Positions 6,224-13,473 are shown, counted from the first letter of the stretch. The stretch: DNA of 25,647 nt from Collinsella sp. (GCA_019413955.1 DXMX01000021.1:1-25647), one strand, 5' to 3'. Numbers and translations are program-made. Notes: a model not told the origin generated them from the letters alone.

Positions 6224-7414
6224 TTACTCAATGATCGTGGAGACGATGCCCGAACCGACGGTGTGGCCACCCTCGCGGATAGCGAAGCGCAGGCCCTCCT
6301 CCATGGCGATCGGGTGGATGAGGTCGCCCTCGATGGTGATGTGGTCACCAGGCATAGCCATCTCGGTGCCCTCGGGGAGCTTGACCGTACCGGTAACGTC
6401 GGTGGTACGGAAGTAGAACTGAGGACGATAACCATCGAAGAACGGGGTGTGACGGCCGCCCTCCTCCTTGGTCAGAACGTAGATCTCGCCGGTGAACTTG
6501 GTGTGCGGGGTAACCGAACCGGGCTTGCAGAGAACCTGGCCGCGCTCGATGTCCTCACGCTTGATGCCGCGGAGCAGCAGACCGACGTTGTCGCCAGCCT
6601 CGCAGAAGTCCATGGACTTACGGAACATCTCGATACCGGTAACGACGGTGTTCTGGGTATCCTTGATGCCGACGATCTCGACGGGCTCGTTGAGCTTGAG
6701 CTCACCGCGCTCGACACGGCCAGTAGCAACGGTACCACGGCCGGAGATGGTCATAACGTCCTCAACGGCCATCAGGAACGGGAGGTCGTTGTTACGAGCA
6801 GGCGTCGGGATGTACTCGTCGACGGCCTTCATGAGCTCGCGAATGGCGTCCATCCACTTGGCGTCGCCCTCGAGAGCGCCCAGAGCGGAGCCACGGATGA
6901 CGGGGATGTCGTCGCCGGGGAAATCGTACTCGGAGAGGAGCTCACGGGTCTCCATCTCGACGAGGTCGATGAGCTCGTCATCGTCGACCATGTCGCACTT
7001 GTTCAGGAAGACGACGATGTAGGGAACGCCGACCTGACGGGCGAGCAGGATGTGCTCGCGGGTCTGAGCCATGGGGCCGTCGGTAGCAGCGATGACCAGG
7101 ATAGCGCCGTCCATCTGAGCAGCGCCGGAGATCATGTTCTTGACGTAGTCAGCGTGGCCCGGGCAGTCAACGTGAGCGTAGTGACGGGCAGCGGTCTCGT
7201 ACTCAACGTGGGAGACGGAAATCGTAATGCCGCGCTCGCGCTCCTCGGGAGCCTTGTCGATGTTCTCGAACGCAGTGAAGTCAGCCTTGCAGCCCTCGGT
7301 CTCGGAGAGAACCTTGGTGATGGCAGCGGTCAGCGTGGTCTTGCCGTGGTCGACGTGACCAATGGTGCCGATGTTAACATGCGGCTTAGTGCGCTCAAAC
7401 TTCTCTTTGGCCAT
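6224..7414 (-). CDS. tuf: Elongation factor Tu
   Basis: EF-Tu, the GTPase that carries aminoacyl-tRNA to the ribosome. The 396-residue length is standard. G-domain motifs: GHVDHGKT (19-26), RGITI (61-65), DCPGH (83-87), NKCD (138-141). Domains 2 and 3 follow, ending in GGHTVGSGIV. AGGAGG stands 6 bases before the ATG. It lies downstream of three tRNA genes, as tufB does in E. coli. No ribosomal-protein or fusA genes adjoin it. A possible additional promoter lies in the gap after tRNA-Met. Confidence 0.99.
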   Translation of the reverse strand: MAKEKFERTKPHVNIGTIGHVDHGKTTLTAAITKVLSETEGCKADFTAFENIDKAPEERERGITISVSHVEYETAARHYAHVDCPGHADYVKNMISGAAQMDGAILVIAATDGPMAQTREHILLARQVGVPYIVVFLNKCDMVDDDELIDLVEMETRELLSEYDFPGDDIPVIRGSALGALEGDAKWMDAIRELMKAVDEYIPTPARNNDLPFLMAVEDVMTISGRGTVATGRVERGELKLNEPVEIVGIKDTQNTVVTGIEMFRKSMDFCEAGDNVGLLLRGIKREDIERGQVLCKPGSVTPHTKFTGEIYVLTKEEGGRHTPFFDGYRPQFYFRTTDVTGTVKLPEGTEMAMPGDHITIEGDLIHPIAMEEGLRFAIREGGHTVGSGIVSTIIE

Positions 7415-7457
7415 AAAGCCCTCCTCTTAACAGGTCGTCCCCGGACGGGACTTTGCC

Positions 7458-7499
7458 TTTATACCATAGTGGCCTCTCAACATACTATTGAGAAGCCAC
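7458..7499 (-). promoter_or_regulatory. Hairpin and possible extended -10 promoter upstream of tuf
   Basis: Between tRNA-Met and tuf the minus strand has a hairpin (GTGGCTTCTCAA, 7499-7488, with TTGAGAGGCCAC, 7480-7469), then TGGTATAAA, which fits an extended -10 element (TATAAA at 7463-7458) 44 bases before the tuf ATG. No good -35 is visible. It may give tuf its own transcript in addition to the tRNA-driven one; the hairpin may be a processing site. Confidence 0.4.
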
Positions 7500-7510
7500 C
7501 GTGTTACCTA

Positions 7511-7587
7511 TGGTAGCGGTGACTGGATTCGAACCAGTGACGCCACGGGTATGAACCGTGTGCTCTAACCAACTGAGCTACACCGCC
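7511..7587 (-). tRNA. tRNA-Met (anticodon CAT), elongator type
   Basis: 77-base cloverleaf: acceptor GGCGGTG/CACCGCT, D-arm GCTCAGTTGGTTAGAGC, anticodon loop TTCATAC with CAT, T-loop TTCGAAT, encoded CCA. The paired first base of the acceptor argues for the elongator and against the initiator. Third tRNA of the Tyr-Thr-Met-tuf transcript. Confidence 0.93.
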
Positions 7588-7590
7588 GGA

Positions 7591-7666
7591 TGGAGCCTGC
7601 AACCAGACTTGAACTGGTGACCTCTTCGTTACCAACGAAGTGCTCTACCGACTGAGCTATACAGGC
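7591..7666 (-). tRNA. tRNA-Thr (anticodon GGT)
   Basis: 76-base cloverleaf: acceptor GCCTGTA/TGCAGGC, anticodon loop TTGGTAA with GGT, T-loop TTCAAGT, encoded CCA. Only 3 bases separate it from tRNA-Met. Confidence 0.95.
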
Positions 7667-7676
7667 ACTTGACAGG

Positions 7677-7758
7677 TGGGAGCTATAGGATTCGAACCTA
7701 TGTAGGCAGAGCCAACGGGTTTACAGCCCGTCCCCATTAACCACTCGGGCAAACTCCC
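7677..7758 (-). tRNA. tRNA-Tyr (anticodon GTA)
   Basis: 82-base class II tRNA with a long variable arm: acceptor GGGAGTT/AGCTCCC, anticodon loop CTGTAAA with GTA, T-loop TTCGAAT. Unlike its neighbours it lacks a complete encoded CCA (the 3' flank reads ACCT). It is the first tRNA of the tuf transcript. Confidence 0.93.
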
Positions 7759-7820
7759 AATCGTTCAAGTATCCGCAGGTCCTTTGGTCTTTTGGACCGC
7801 CGCCCCCGCGAACGAAGAAG

Positions 7821-7850
7821 ATAATACGATGCCACCTTGGGGGCTGTCAA
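7821..7850 (-). promoter_or_regulatory. Promoter of the tRNA-Tyr-Thr-Met-tuf operon
   Basis: Minus strand: -35 TTGACA (7850-7845), 18-base spacer, -10 TATTAT (7826-7821), about 60 bases before tRNA-Tyr. The block GAGGTTTTCGTTGACAGC (7860-7843) matches the rpmG promoter block at 17 of 18 positions. Confidence 0.75.
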
Positions 7851-7860
7851 CGAAAACCTC

Positions 7861-8085
7861 TAGATACACGGTGCCGGGCGTATCTATATAGCCGTGACCT
7901 GCGGTTTTATTGAGTTTGGATATGAAGGACAGTGGTTTTGGATACTGAGGTGACGTTTCCCAAGGTAACACTTTGCTGTAGTGGAGTACACCTTCAGTAT
8001 CGAACTTCGATACCAGCTTATTTGCACCTATATATAGGTCGAGATCGGGGCTGCCCAGACAGAAGATTGCTCTTCCCAGGCAAAA
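7861..8085 (-). other. Non-coding stretch with short palindromes
   Basis: I see no convincing gene here. A 130-codon minus-strand frame crosses the tRNA promoter, starts inside repeats and has no ribosome site. The stretch holds perfect small palindromes: GTATCGAA-C-TTCGATAC (7997-8013) and ACCTATATATAGGT (8026-8039). It is more AT-rich than the flanks. Confidence 0.5.
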
Positions 8086-8231
8086 TCGAGCGTGGATTTT
8101 CTTCCGTTTGAAATCGAGCGTGGATAATCTCCCACTTTGCCGTGCCATCGAATCCAAAGTGGCAGATTATCCACGCTCATTCACTAGGCGGAAGATTTTC
8201 CACGCTCGTGTGTCCGATAATCCACGCTCGA
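8086..8231. repeat. Nested inverted repeats of a GAGCGTGGAT motif (five copies)
   Basis: The motif TCGAGCGTGGA(T) occurs twice forward (8086, 8114) and three times inverted (ending 8178, 8208, 8231). Copy 1 (8086-8106) pairs with copy 4 (8189-8208), and copy 2 (8114-8138) pairs almost perfectly with copy 3 (8156-8178), so one large hairpin sits inside another around a 17-base centre. The fifth copy (GATAATCCACGCTCGA) is unpaired. The two forward copies are 28 bases apart. Confidence 0.85.
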
Positions 8232-8261
8232 TGACGATGACCAACCTCGCCCCGGCCTATG

Positions 8262-8478
8262 TCTCGACCTGTAACAGTAAGAGGGTTATTCCTCCCCTAT
8301 CTGTTACAGATCGAGATGTTTCGCAGAAACCCCCCCCCCTACGTCTCATTCTGTAACAGTAAGAACGGTTTTCAGCCTCTTCGTGTTACGGATCGAGATG
8401 TTATCGGCCTTCCCTTGGCAATGTTTCGATCTGTAACTATAAGGAGGGTCTTCAGCCCACTCGTGTTACGGATCGAGA
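8262..8478. repeat. Three tandem 55-nt imperfect palindromes
   Basis: Units at 8262-8316, 8344-8398 and 8424-8478. Each starts about TCTCGATCTGTAACAGTAAG and ends about GTTACGGATCGAGA, so the two ends pair over 14-16 bases around a variable centre. Start-to-start spacing is 82 and 80 bases, with unrelated linkers of 27 and 25 bases. The first linker contains a run of ten C. No cas genes are near, so this is not a CRISPR array. Confidence 0.88.
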
Positions 8479-8521
8479 CAAACCTGAAGCTTGGTTGGCG
8501 CCAAACACGCTGACTTATCGA

Positions 8522-8564
8522 CATAAATAGAAACGGGCCCTGTCCCACAAGGAAACAGAGCCCG
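8522..8564 (-). terminator. Terminator after tRNA-Thr(TGT)
   Basis: Minus strand: CGGGCTCTGT (8564-8555) pairs with ACAGGGCCCG (8543-8534) through an 11-base loop, followed by TTTCTATTTAT. Confidence 0.85.
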
Positions 8565-8573
8565 AAACTCTCA

Positions 8574-8648
8574 TGGAGCCAGTGACAGGAATCGAACCTG
8601 CAACCCACTGATTACAAATCAGTTGCGCTACCGTTGCGCCACACTGGC
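8574..8648 (-). tRNA. tRNA-Thr (anticodon TGT)
   Basis: 75-base cloverleaf: acceptor GCCAGTG/CACTGGC, anticodon stem CTGAT/ATCAG around loop TTGTA with TGT, T-loop TTCGATT, encoded CCA. It has its own promoter and terminator. Confidence 0.95.
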
Positions 8649-8678
8649 ACACTTGGCGCTTTCACGCGAAGCGAGTTA

Positions 8679-8707
8679 AGAATAAAGGAATTGCGGACGG
8701 GGCGCAA
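8679..8707 (-). promoter_or_regulatory. Promoter of tRNA-Thr(TGT)
   Basis: Minus strand: -35 TTGCGC (8707-8702), 17-base spacer, -10 TATTCT (8684-8679), 30 bases before the tRNA. Confidence 0.6.
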
Positions 8708-8795
8708 CAGGCCGCACGGCGTTATACAAATATGCAAAATCCAGCAACAACGCGTACCAGGCCCGTTCATTTCTGTCAGTGCGCCCTCAATCTTA

Positions 8796-8868
8796 AAACC
8801 ATTCGCCAGAACGAATAGTTTTAATTACAATTGCTATATATAAAACTATTCGTTCTGGCGAAGGGTTT
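8796..8868 (+). promoter_or_regulatory. 28-bp-arm palindromic operator upstream of the HTH-kinase gene
   Basis: Arms 8796-8823 and 8841-8868 are complementary at 27 of 28 positions; the inner 20 bases (CGCCAGAACGAATAGTTTTA and its complement) are perfect. Each arm also contains a small palindrome TTCG-N6-CGAA (8802-8815 and 8849-8862). The 17-base AT-rich centre and the inner arms hold possible -10 sequences (TATATA, TATAAA). The right outer arm overlaps the ribosome site (GAAGGG) of the gene at 8873. This looks like a dual operator for autoregulation. Confidence 0.8.
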
Positions 8869-8872
8869 CGCG

Positions 8873-10213
8873 ATGCTTACTACCAAAGAAGCCGCCGAGC
8901 TGCTCGGCATCACTCCGCGCAGGGTGCAGGAGCTCATAAAAAACGGAGCACTTGAGGCCCGCAAGGCTTCTGGTGTATGGCTCATCGACAAAGACAGCGT
9001 CGACACGCGACTCCGCTCTGTGACCAAAACGGGGGGACGTCCCCGCCGCGGCCACGGTAAGAGCGAGATCGCGTTCACCCTCATGAACCGCACGTACGAA
9101 GTCGCTCAGCTGGTCTACAGTACATCGCGAAAAGACTTTACCCACATCGGTGCCGACATCGATTACGCCCACGCCCCTATTGGAGTATTTGGCCCTAATA
9201 GCCCCATATCGCTAGACTCCTTCCGCATCTGGTGGCGCGGCCGCGGTATCCCGCTCGCACGCATTGGGCTAGCCTCCCTGCTTGCAGAAGCCGCAGTCGA
9301 TGTTCCCGATGAACTCGTCCAGCGAAATCTCGGCCTCTCCTTATCCGACCAGTATTGGATTAGGCCCCAAGGTTCCGGTCTCACCTGGGAGGATATCAAC
9401 TTCTTCAATAACGCCTTTGATGACGTCTCGCTGTCCATTGCACCCTTTGCCCCAGAGGGAAAAGCGGCTGCCGCAAAGCCCGATAACACCTCGGACGGCA
9501 ATCTTCAAAAGTACTGGACGTGCGAGGGCGAACGTCGAATTCTGCATAAGGCAGGAGCGCACCTGGACCAGGAACCTTATAACGAGCTGGTGGCGACCGC
9601 GCTCCACCGTCGCATCCTAAACGCCTGCGATTATGTGCCTTACTCGCTCGAGGGCACGGGCACTTCCGCCCTGAGCACATGCGATGTCTTCTTAACTGAT
9701 GAAGAAGAGTATGTCCCTGCGTTCTATGTAAACCAGCACGCAAACGCAGATGAACGGCTAACCGACTACGAGCGATATGTAGCAAACTGCGAGGAGCTCG
9801 GGGTGACAGGCGTCAAGGATGCCCTTGACCGCATGATCGTATGTGACGACATCATTGCCAACTACGATCGTCATTGGCGCAACTTCGGCCTCGTGCGAAA
9901 CGTCAACACGCAAGCTTGCAGACCTGCCCCCATCTTCGATTCGGGCTCATCGCTCTGGTGCAACATATCACTAGAGGAGCTTAGGGCGGGAGAGCACAGT
10001 TTTACCAGCGCACAATTTCATTCAAGCCCCGCCAAACAAATGTTGCTCGTCGAGGACATGGGCTGGTTTGGCTGCGACAAACTCGAAGGCTTCGTTGACG
10101 AGGCAATCGAGATTCTTTCCAGAAACGACGCGCTCACGGCAAGGCTGCCATATCTAAAAGAGGCGCTAACGTGGCGCCTCGAAAGAATGATCGACATCGC
10201 TGAATGGAGTTAG
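8873..10213 (+). CDS. Helix-turn-helix protein fused to a HipA/CtkA-like kinase domain
   Basis: A 446-residue fusion. Residues 1-45 form an excisionase/MerR-like helix-turn-helix (TTKEAAELLGITPRRVQELI) with a short wing; a basic linker follows (RPRRGHG, 56-62). Residues about 110-440 match HipA-like kinase-fold proteins: FRIWWRGRGIPLARIGL, LSLSDQYWIRP, TWEDINFFNNAF, Lys226 in HKAGAHLDQEPYNE, the catalytic loop NYDRHWRNFG (Asp332, Asn337) and the metal-binding APIFDSGSSLW (Asp356). The key kinase residues are present, so it is likely an active Ser/Thr kinase. I chose the ATG at 8873, after GAAGGG, over an upstream in-frame TTG at 8831 that lies inside the operator. The gene stands alone, opposite to its neighbours, and has no separate antitoxin gene. 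That the HTH represses it and the kinase acts as a toxin is inference. Confidence 0.8.
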   Translation: MLTTKEAAELLGITPRRVQELIKNGALEARKASGVWLIDKDSVDTRLRSVTKTGGRPRRGHGKSEIAFTLMNRTYEVAQLVYSTSRKDFTHIGADIDYAHAPIGVFGPNSPISLDSFRIWWRGRGIPLARIGLASLLAEAAVDVPDELVQRNLGLSLSDQYWIRPQGSGLTWEDINFFNNAFDDVSLSIAPFAPEGKAAAAKPDNTSDGNLQKYWTCEGERRILHKAGAHLDQEPYNELVATALHRRILNACDYVPYSLEGTGTSALSTCDVFLTDEEEYVPAFYVNQHANADERLTDYERYVANCEELGVTGVKDALDRMIVCDDIIANYDRHWRNFGLVRNVNTQACRPAPIFDSGSSLWCNISLEELRAGEHSFTSAQFHSSPAKQMLLVEDMGWFGCDKLEGFVDEAIEILSRNDALTARLPYLKEALTWRLERMIDIAEWS

Positions 10214-10240
10214 CGAGGCAGCATTGCCCCGCCAACTTCC

Positions 10241-10918
10241 CTACCTCCCGCGCAGGGCCTTGAGCTTGGCCAGGGCATCGGGGCTCAGGCGACTGCCCAG
10301 AGTCATCTTGATTTGTGGAGCTTCCTCGGCCTCGTGCACGTCGTTGTCGATCTGTTTGATCTCGTCCACCAGCATACGGCTCGAGATGCGCGTAACGCCC
10401 TTGCCCATGACGACGGCCTGGATCGTGCCGTCGCTCGACACTACAGAACACGCGCGGCCTTCCTCGCGCGCCTCGATGCAGAGCTTCTGCACCACGGTAT
10501 CGGCCGAAACACCCGTCGGCGAAAACTCAATGCGCACACCGCGGGCCGGTAGGTTGGGGCGCTCGCTGGAGATATTGCCCGCGCCGTCAAATACGATCAC
10601 GGCCTCGTAGCGGCCCTGGGCAAACGCAGCTACGTCATTAATGAGCGCCGTGCGCGCCATATCGTGAACGTCGCTGGAATACGGATCGTCGGAATGGTCG
10701 TACACGAGCTTTTCGTAGCGCGGCGTGCAGTGGATCACGTTGTAACCGTCGACCACCAGCAGCTCGGGCTTGTTGGAGTGCACCGTCGAGACTGGGTCGG
10801 CGATAGCCTGCGCAAACGCATTGCCGCCCACGCCATAGGTCGCGGCCGAAACAATCGGCTTGGCCGAGCCCTCGCCAAAGCGCTTGGCCTTGGACTTGGC
10901 ACGGTTCTTTTTGGACAT
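10241..10918 (-). CDS. NYN-domain ribonuclease, Rae1/YacP family
   Basis: A 225-residue protein of the YacP/Rae1 group, which in B. subtilis is a ribosome-associated endoribonuclease that cleaves mRNA during translation. After a basic 20-residue start, the NYN domain begins at about 52 with LLVVDGYNVIH. Acidic residues at Asp57, Asp111 (VFDGAGN), Asp140 and Asp163 (VSSDGTIQ) fit its metal site. The start lies 3 bases after the rlmB stop with GGAGGAG upstream, so the two are coupled, as in Bacillus. Its end is only 27 bases from the stop of the convergent HTH-kinase gene, with no clear terminator between. Confidence 0.85.
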   Translation of the reverse strand: MSKKNRAKSKAKRFGEGSAKPIVSAATYGVGGNAFAQAIADPVSTVHSNKPELLVVDGYNVIHCTPRYEKLVYDHSDDPYSSDVHDMARTALINDVAAFAQGRYEAVIVFDGAGNISSERPNLPARGVRIEFSPTGVSADTVVQKLCIEAREEGRACSVVSSDGTIQAVVMGKGVTRISSRMLVDEIKQIDNDVHEAEEAPQIKMTLGSRLSPDALAKLKALRGR

Positions 10919-10921
10919 GCG

Positions 10922-11836
10922 CTACTCCTCCCCCATCAGCTCGCCGGCGTTGCGGCGCAGCCACTCAAAGCACAGCGCCGTGGTCGCCTGGGCAACATTG
11001 AGGCTCTCGGTCATACCGCGCTGGGGAAGCTTGGTCAAAAAGTCGCATTTCTCGAGCACCAGACGCGAGATGCCGTCGCCCTCGGAGCCCATGACGAGCG
11101 CCACGCGGCCCTCGAAAGGAGCATCCCAGCAACTGCCTTCGGCGTGCTCGGAAGCACCGCCCACCCAAAAACCAGCGGCCTTAAAATCGTCGAGCGCACG
11201 GGCGATATTGGGAACCTGCGCGATAGGCAGATGCATGACGGCACCGGCTGAGGTCTTATAGCTGCCCACGGTCACGCCGGCGGCACGCTTATTGGCAATG
11301 ACGACGCCCGCCGCGCCCACAACCTCGGCGGAGCGCACGATGGCGCCAAAGTTGCCGTCGTCAGTCACGTGGTCGAGCACCACGACAAGTGCCGGGCCCT
11401 CGCCTGCGCGGTCGAGAATATCGGCGACATCAGCATAGGGGAAGTTGCCAACCTCGAGTGCGATGCCCTGATGAGCGCCATGGCTCGACAGTGCGTCGAG
11501 CTGCGCACGCGGCACATACTTAATGCGGACGCCCGCGGCGTTGAGGTCGTCGACCAGGCGCGACAAGGCGGCATCGCGCTCTCCACCCTCGACAATGAGC
11601 GCGCACTTGATGGGAAAACCAGTGCGTAGCGCCTCGGCGGCAGCACGACGACCTTCGATAAACTCGCCCTTGGGAGCCTGGACAGCGTCGCGGTTGCGAT
11701 CGCGCTGCGGACGTGCGGCCTGGGCGCGATCGCGCTGGCCCTTGGGAGCGGCAGCGCGGTCATTGCGGCGAATCGGACGCGAGCCAGAAGCAGCCTGCTT
11801 GCCGCCACGAGGCGCACGCTTGCGATTGTCGGCCAT
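10922..11836 (-). CDS. rlmB: 23S rRNA (guanosine-2'-O-)-methyltransferase, RlmB/TrmH family
   Basis: SpoU/TrmH-type methyltransferase of the RlmB group, which methylates the ribose of a guanosine in 23S rRNA. The 304-residue protein has a basic, disordered-looking leader (1-58, rich in Arg, Gln, Ala), a substrate-binding domain (about 60-130) and the knotted catalytic domain. Motif 1 is GNFGAIVRSAE (161-171), motif 2 VMGSEGDGI (248-256), motif 3 SLNVAQATT (278-286, where SLNVSVA is more usual). I chose the ATG at 11836 (MADNRK), 7 bases after AGGAGG, over an ATG seven codons upstream that overlaps this site. A large structured element lies between it and cysS. Confidence 0.92.
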   Translation of the reverse strand: MADNRKRAPRGGKQAASGSRPIRRNDRAAAPKGQRDRAQAARPQRDRNRDAVQAPKGEFIEGRRAAAEALRTGFPIKCALIVEGGERDAALSRLVDDLNAAGVRIKYVPRAQLDALSSHGAHQGIALEVGNFPYADVADILDRAGEGPALVVVLDHVTDDGNFGAIVRSAEVVGAAGVVIANKRAAGVTVGSYKTSAGAVMHLPIAQVPNIARALDDFKAAGFWVGGASEHAEGSCWDAPFEGRVALVMGSEGDGISRLVLEKCDFLTKLPQRGMTESLNVAQATTALCFEWLRRNAGELMGEE

Positions 11837-11878
11837 AAAGCGACCTCCTAAATACAACTATCAAACGAAACAAATAGA

Positions 11879-11981
11879 CCGACCGCCCGAGGTGCGGCAG
11901 ATTGCCTTGAAAGAGGAGGGCATAGACCTTGAGGTCATGCCCGACGATTGAAAGGCAAGGTGCCGTGGCTCGGGCGGTCGG
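11879..11981 (-). other. 103-nt multi-stem inverted repeat between cysS and rlmB
   Basis: Four stacked helices: 13 perfect pairs (11879-11891 with 11969-11981), 5 pairs (11895-11899 with 11961-11965), 7 pairs (11902-11908 with 11952-11958), then an apical hairpin (GGGCAT-A-GACC, 11918-11928, with GGTC-ATGCCC, 11933-11942). On the minus strand the GC-rich basal stem is followed by TCTATTTGTTT, so it could terminate or attenuate between cysS and rlmB. It has no T-box sequence. It could also be a small mobile palindromic element. Confidence 0.8.
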
Positions 11982-12003
11982 GTGCTTGGGAAACCCGCGG
12001 GGA

Positions 12004-13470
12004 TTAGAGAGATTTGATACGAGTGCCGGCGGCGGTATCTTCAATCGTCAGGCCCAGGTCCTTGAGCGGATCACGGATGGCATCTGCCAGATCCCAGTTC
12101 TTGGCGGCACGAGCCTCGGCACGAGCCTCGAGAATCTTGGCAGCGGCCTCGTCCACGTCGTCGCCCGTGTAGGCAACCAAACCGGCGGCAACGCCCAGCA
12201 GGCCCAGCGGCAACTCGACCTTGGGCTCGGGAAGCTCAACGCCAAACGTATCGAGCAGCTCGGCCAGCGTATCGGCGGCAGCCAGGGCTGCGGCCTTGTC
12301 GGCAGCATCGCCCGCCTGCTCCAGATACTGATTGCACTCGGTGACAAAGCCAAAGACAGCACCCATGGCACCGGCGGTGTTAAAGTCGTCGTCCATGCAC
12401 TCCTTAAAGGCGGCGCGGGTCTCGGCGGCCTTGGCGGAAAACGCCTCGGCGGCACCCGCATCGGCATCGGCCGTCGCATGGTTCGCAGCCCAACGAAGGT
12501 TCTCGACCGTACCGGCAATACGCGTGAGTGAGTTCTCGGCACCCTCCAGGCGCTCCCAGGAGAAGTCGAGCGGCGAGCGATAGCTCGTCTGCAGCATCAA
12601 CAGGCGCAGGGCCGCGGCAGAGTGCTGCTCGAGCACCTCGGCCAGCGTAAAGAAGTTTCCGAGCGACTTGGACATCTTCTCGCCGTCAACCAGCAGCATG
12701 CCCGTGTGCATCCAGGTGTTGGAGAAGCCCTGGTGCCAGGCGCAGGTGGCCTGGGCGCACTCGTTCTCGTGATGCGGGAAGGCAAGGTCGGAGCCGCCGC
12801 CGTGGATGTCAATCGGGGTGCCCAGGTAGCGGTGTACCATGGCGGCGCACTCGGTGTGCCAACCGGGACGGCCCTCGCCCCAGGGGCTCGGCCAGCTGGG
12901 CTCGCCGGGCTTGGCGGCCTTCCACAGGGCAAAGTCGAGCGGGTCGTTCTTGTCCTCGTTCTCCTCGATGCGCGCACCCACCATAAGGTCATCGATGTTG
13001 CGGCCCGAGACCTGACCATAGTTGGGATCGCTGCGCACGGCAAAGTACACGTCGCCGTTATCGGCGGCGTAAGCGTGGCCCTGCTCGATGAGCGTCTTGA
13101 TCATGGCGATCATGGGACCGATCTCCTTGGTGGCGCGGGGGCGCACATCGGGATCGAGCACGTTGGCGGCGCGCATGACGCCGATGAACTTGTCGGAGAA
13201 CTCCGTCGCGACCTCGGCGGCAGTGCGGCCCTCGTCGTTGGCGCGCTTGATGATCTTGTCATCGACATCGGTGAGGTTCTGGGCGAACGTGACCTCGTAG
13301 CCGCTCGCGATGAGCCAGCGACGAATCACGTCAAAGCTGATGAACGTGCGGGCATTGCCGATGTGGATGTTGTCGTAGACCGTGGGGCCGCACACATACA
13401 TGCGGACCTTGCCGGACTCGATGGGCTGGAACTCTTCCTTTTTATGGGTAGCGCTGTTGTAGATACGCAT
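12004..13470 (-). CDS. cysS: Cysteinyl-tRNA synthetase
   Basis: Class I synthetase that charges tRNA-Cys. The 488-residue length is normal. Zinc ligands match the E. coli enzyme: Cys27, Cys208, His233 and Glu237. HIGNA (36-40) is the first signature and KMSKS (265-269) the second. The DALR and C-terminal anticodon-binding domains follow. The AAGGAG ribosome site lies within the last codons of ispF, and the start is 3 bases after the ispF stop, so the two are tightly coupled. cysE and gltX, found in this position in Bacillus, are absent. Confidence 0.98.
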   Translation of the reverse strand: MRIYNSATHKKEEFQPIESGKVRMYVCGPTVYDNIHIGNARTFISFDVIRRWLIASGYEVTFAQNLTDVDDKIIKRANDEGRTAAEVATEFSDKFIGVMRAANVLDPDVRPRATKEIGPMIAMIKTLIEQGHAYAADNGDVYFAVRSDPNYGQVSGRNIDDLMVGARIEENEDKNDPLDFALWKAAKPGEPSWPSPWGEGRPGWHTECAAMVHRYLGTPIDIHGGGSDLAFPHHENECAQATCAWHQGFSNTWMHTGMLLVDGEKMSKSLGNFFTLAEVLEQHSAAALRLLMLQTSYRSPLDFSWERLEGAENSLTRIAGTVENLRWAANHATADADAGAAEAFSAKAAETRAAFKECMDDDFNTAGAMGAVFGFVTECNQYLEQAGDAADKAAALAAADTLAELLDTFGVELPEPKVELPLGLLGVAAGLVAYTGDDVDEAAAKILEARAEARAAKNWDLADAIRDPLKDLGLTIEDTAAGTRIKSL

Positions 13471-13473
13471 TCG

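Noticed and set aside
6185..7516. 443-codon plus-strand frame antisense to tuf
   Set aside because: Shadow of tuf, starting in its terminator.
7765..8157. 130-codon minus-strand frame between tRNA-Tyr and the repeat island
   Set aside because: It has no ribosome site, its start lies inside the inverted repeats and its end crosses the strong tRNA-tuf promoter. I recognise no family; a decayed gene cannot be excluded.
8262..8478. CRISPR array
   Set aside because: Only three units of 55 bases, each a long palindrome with diverged centre, and no cas genes in the window.
8831..8872. Upstream TTG start for the HTH-kinase gene
   Set aside because: It lies within the operator centre, has no ribosome site, and the added residues do not fit an HTH start.
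11879..12003. T-box leader linked to cysS
   Set aside because: It lies downstream of cysS and lacks the T-box AGGGUGGNACCGCG sequence.
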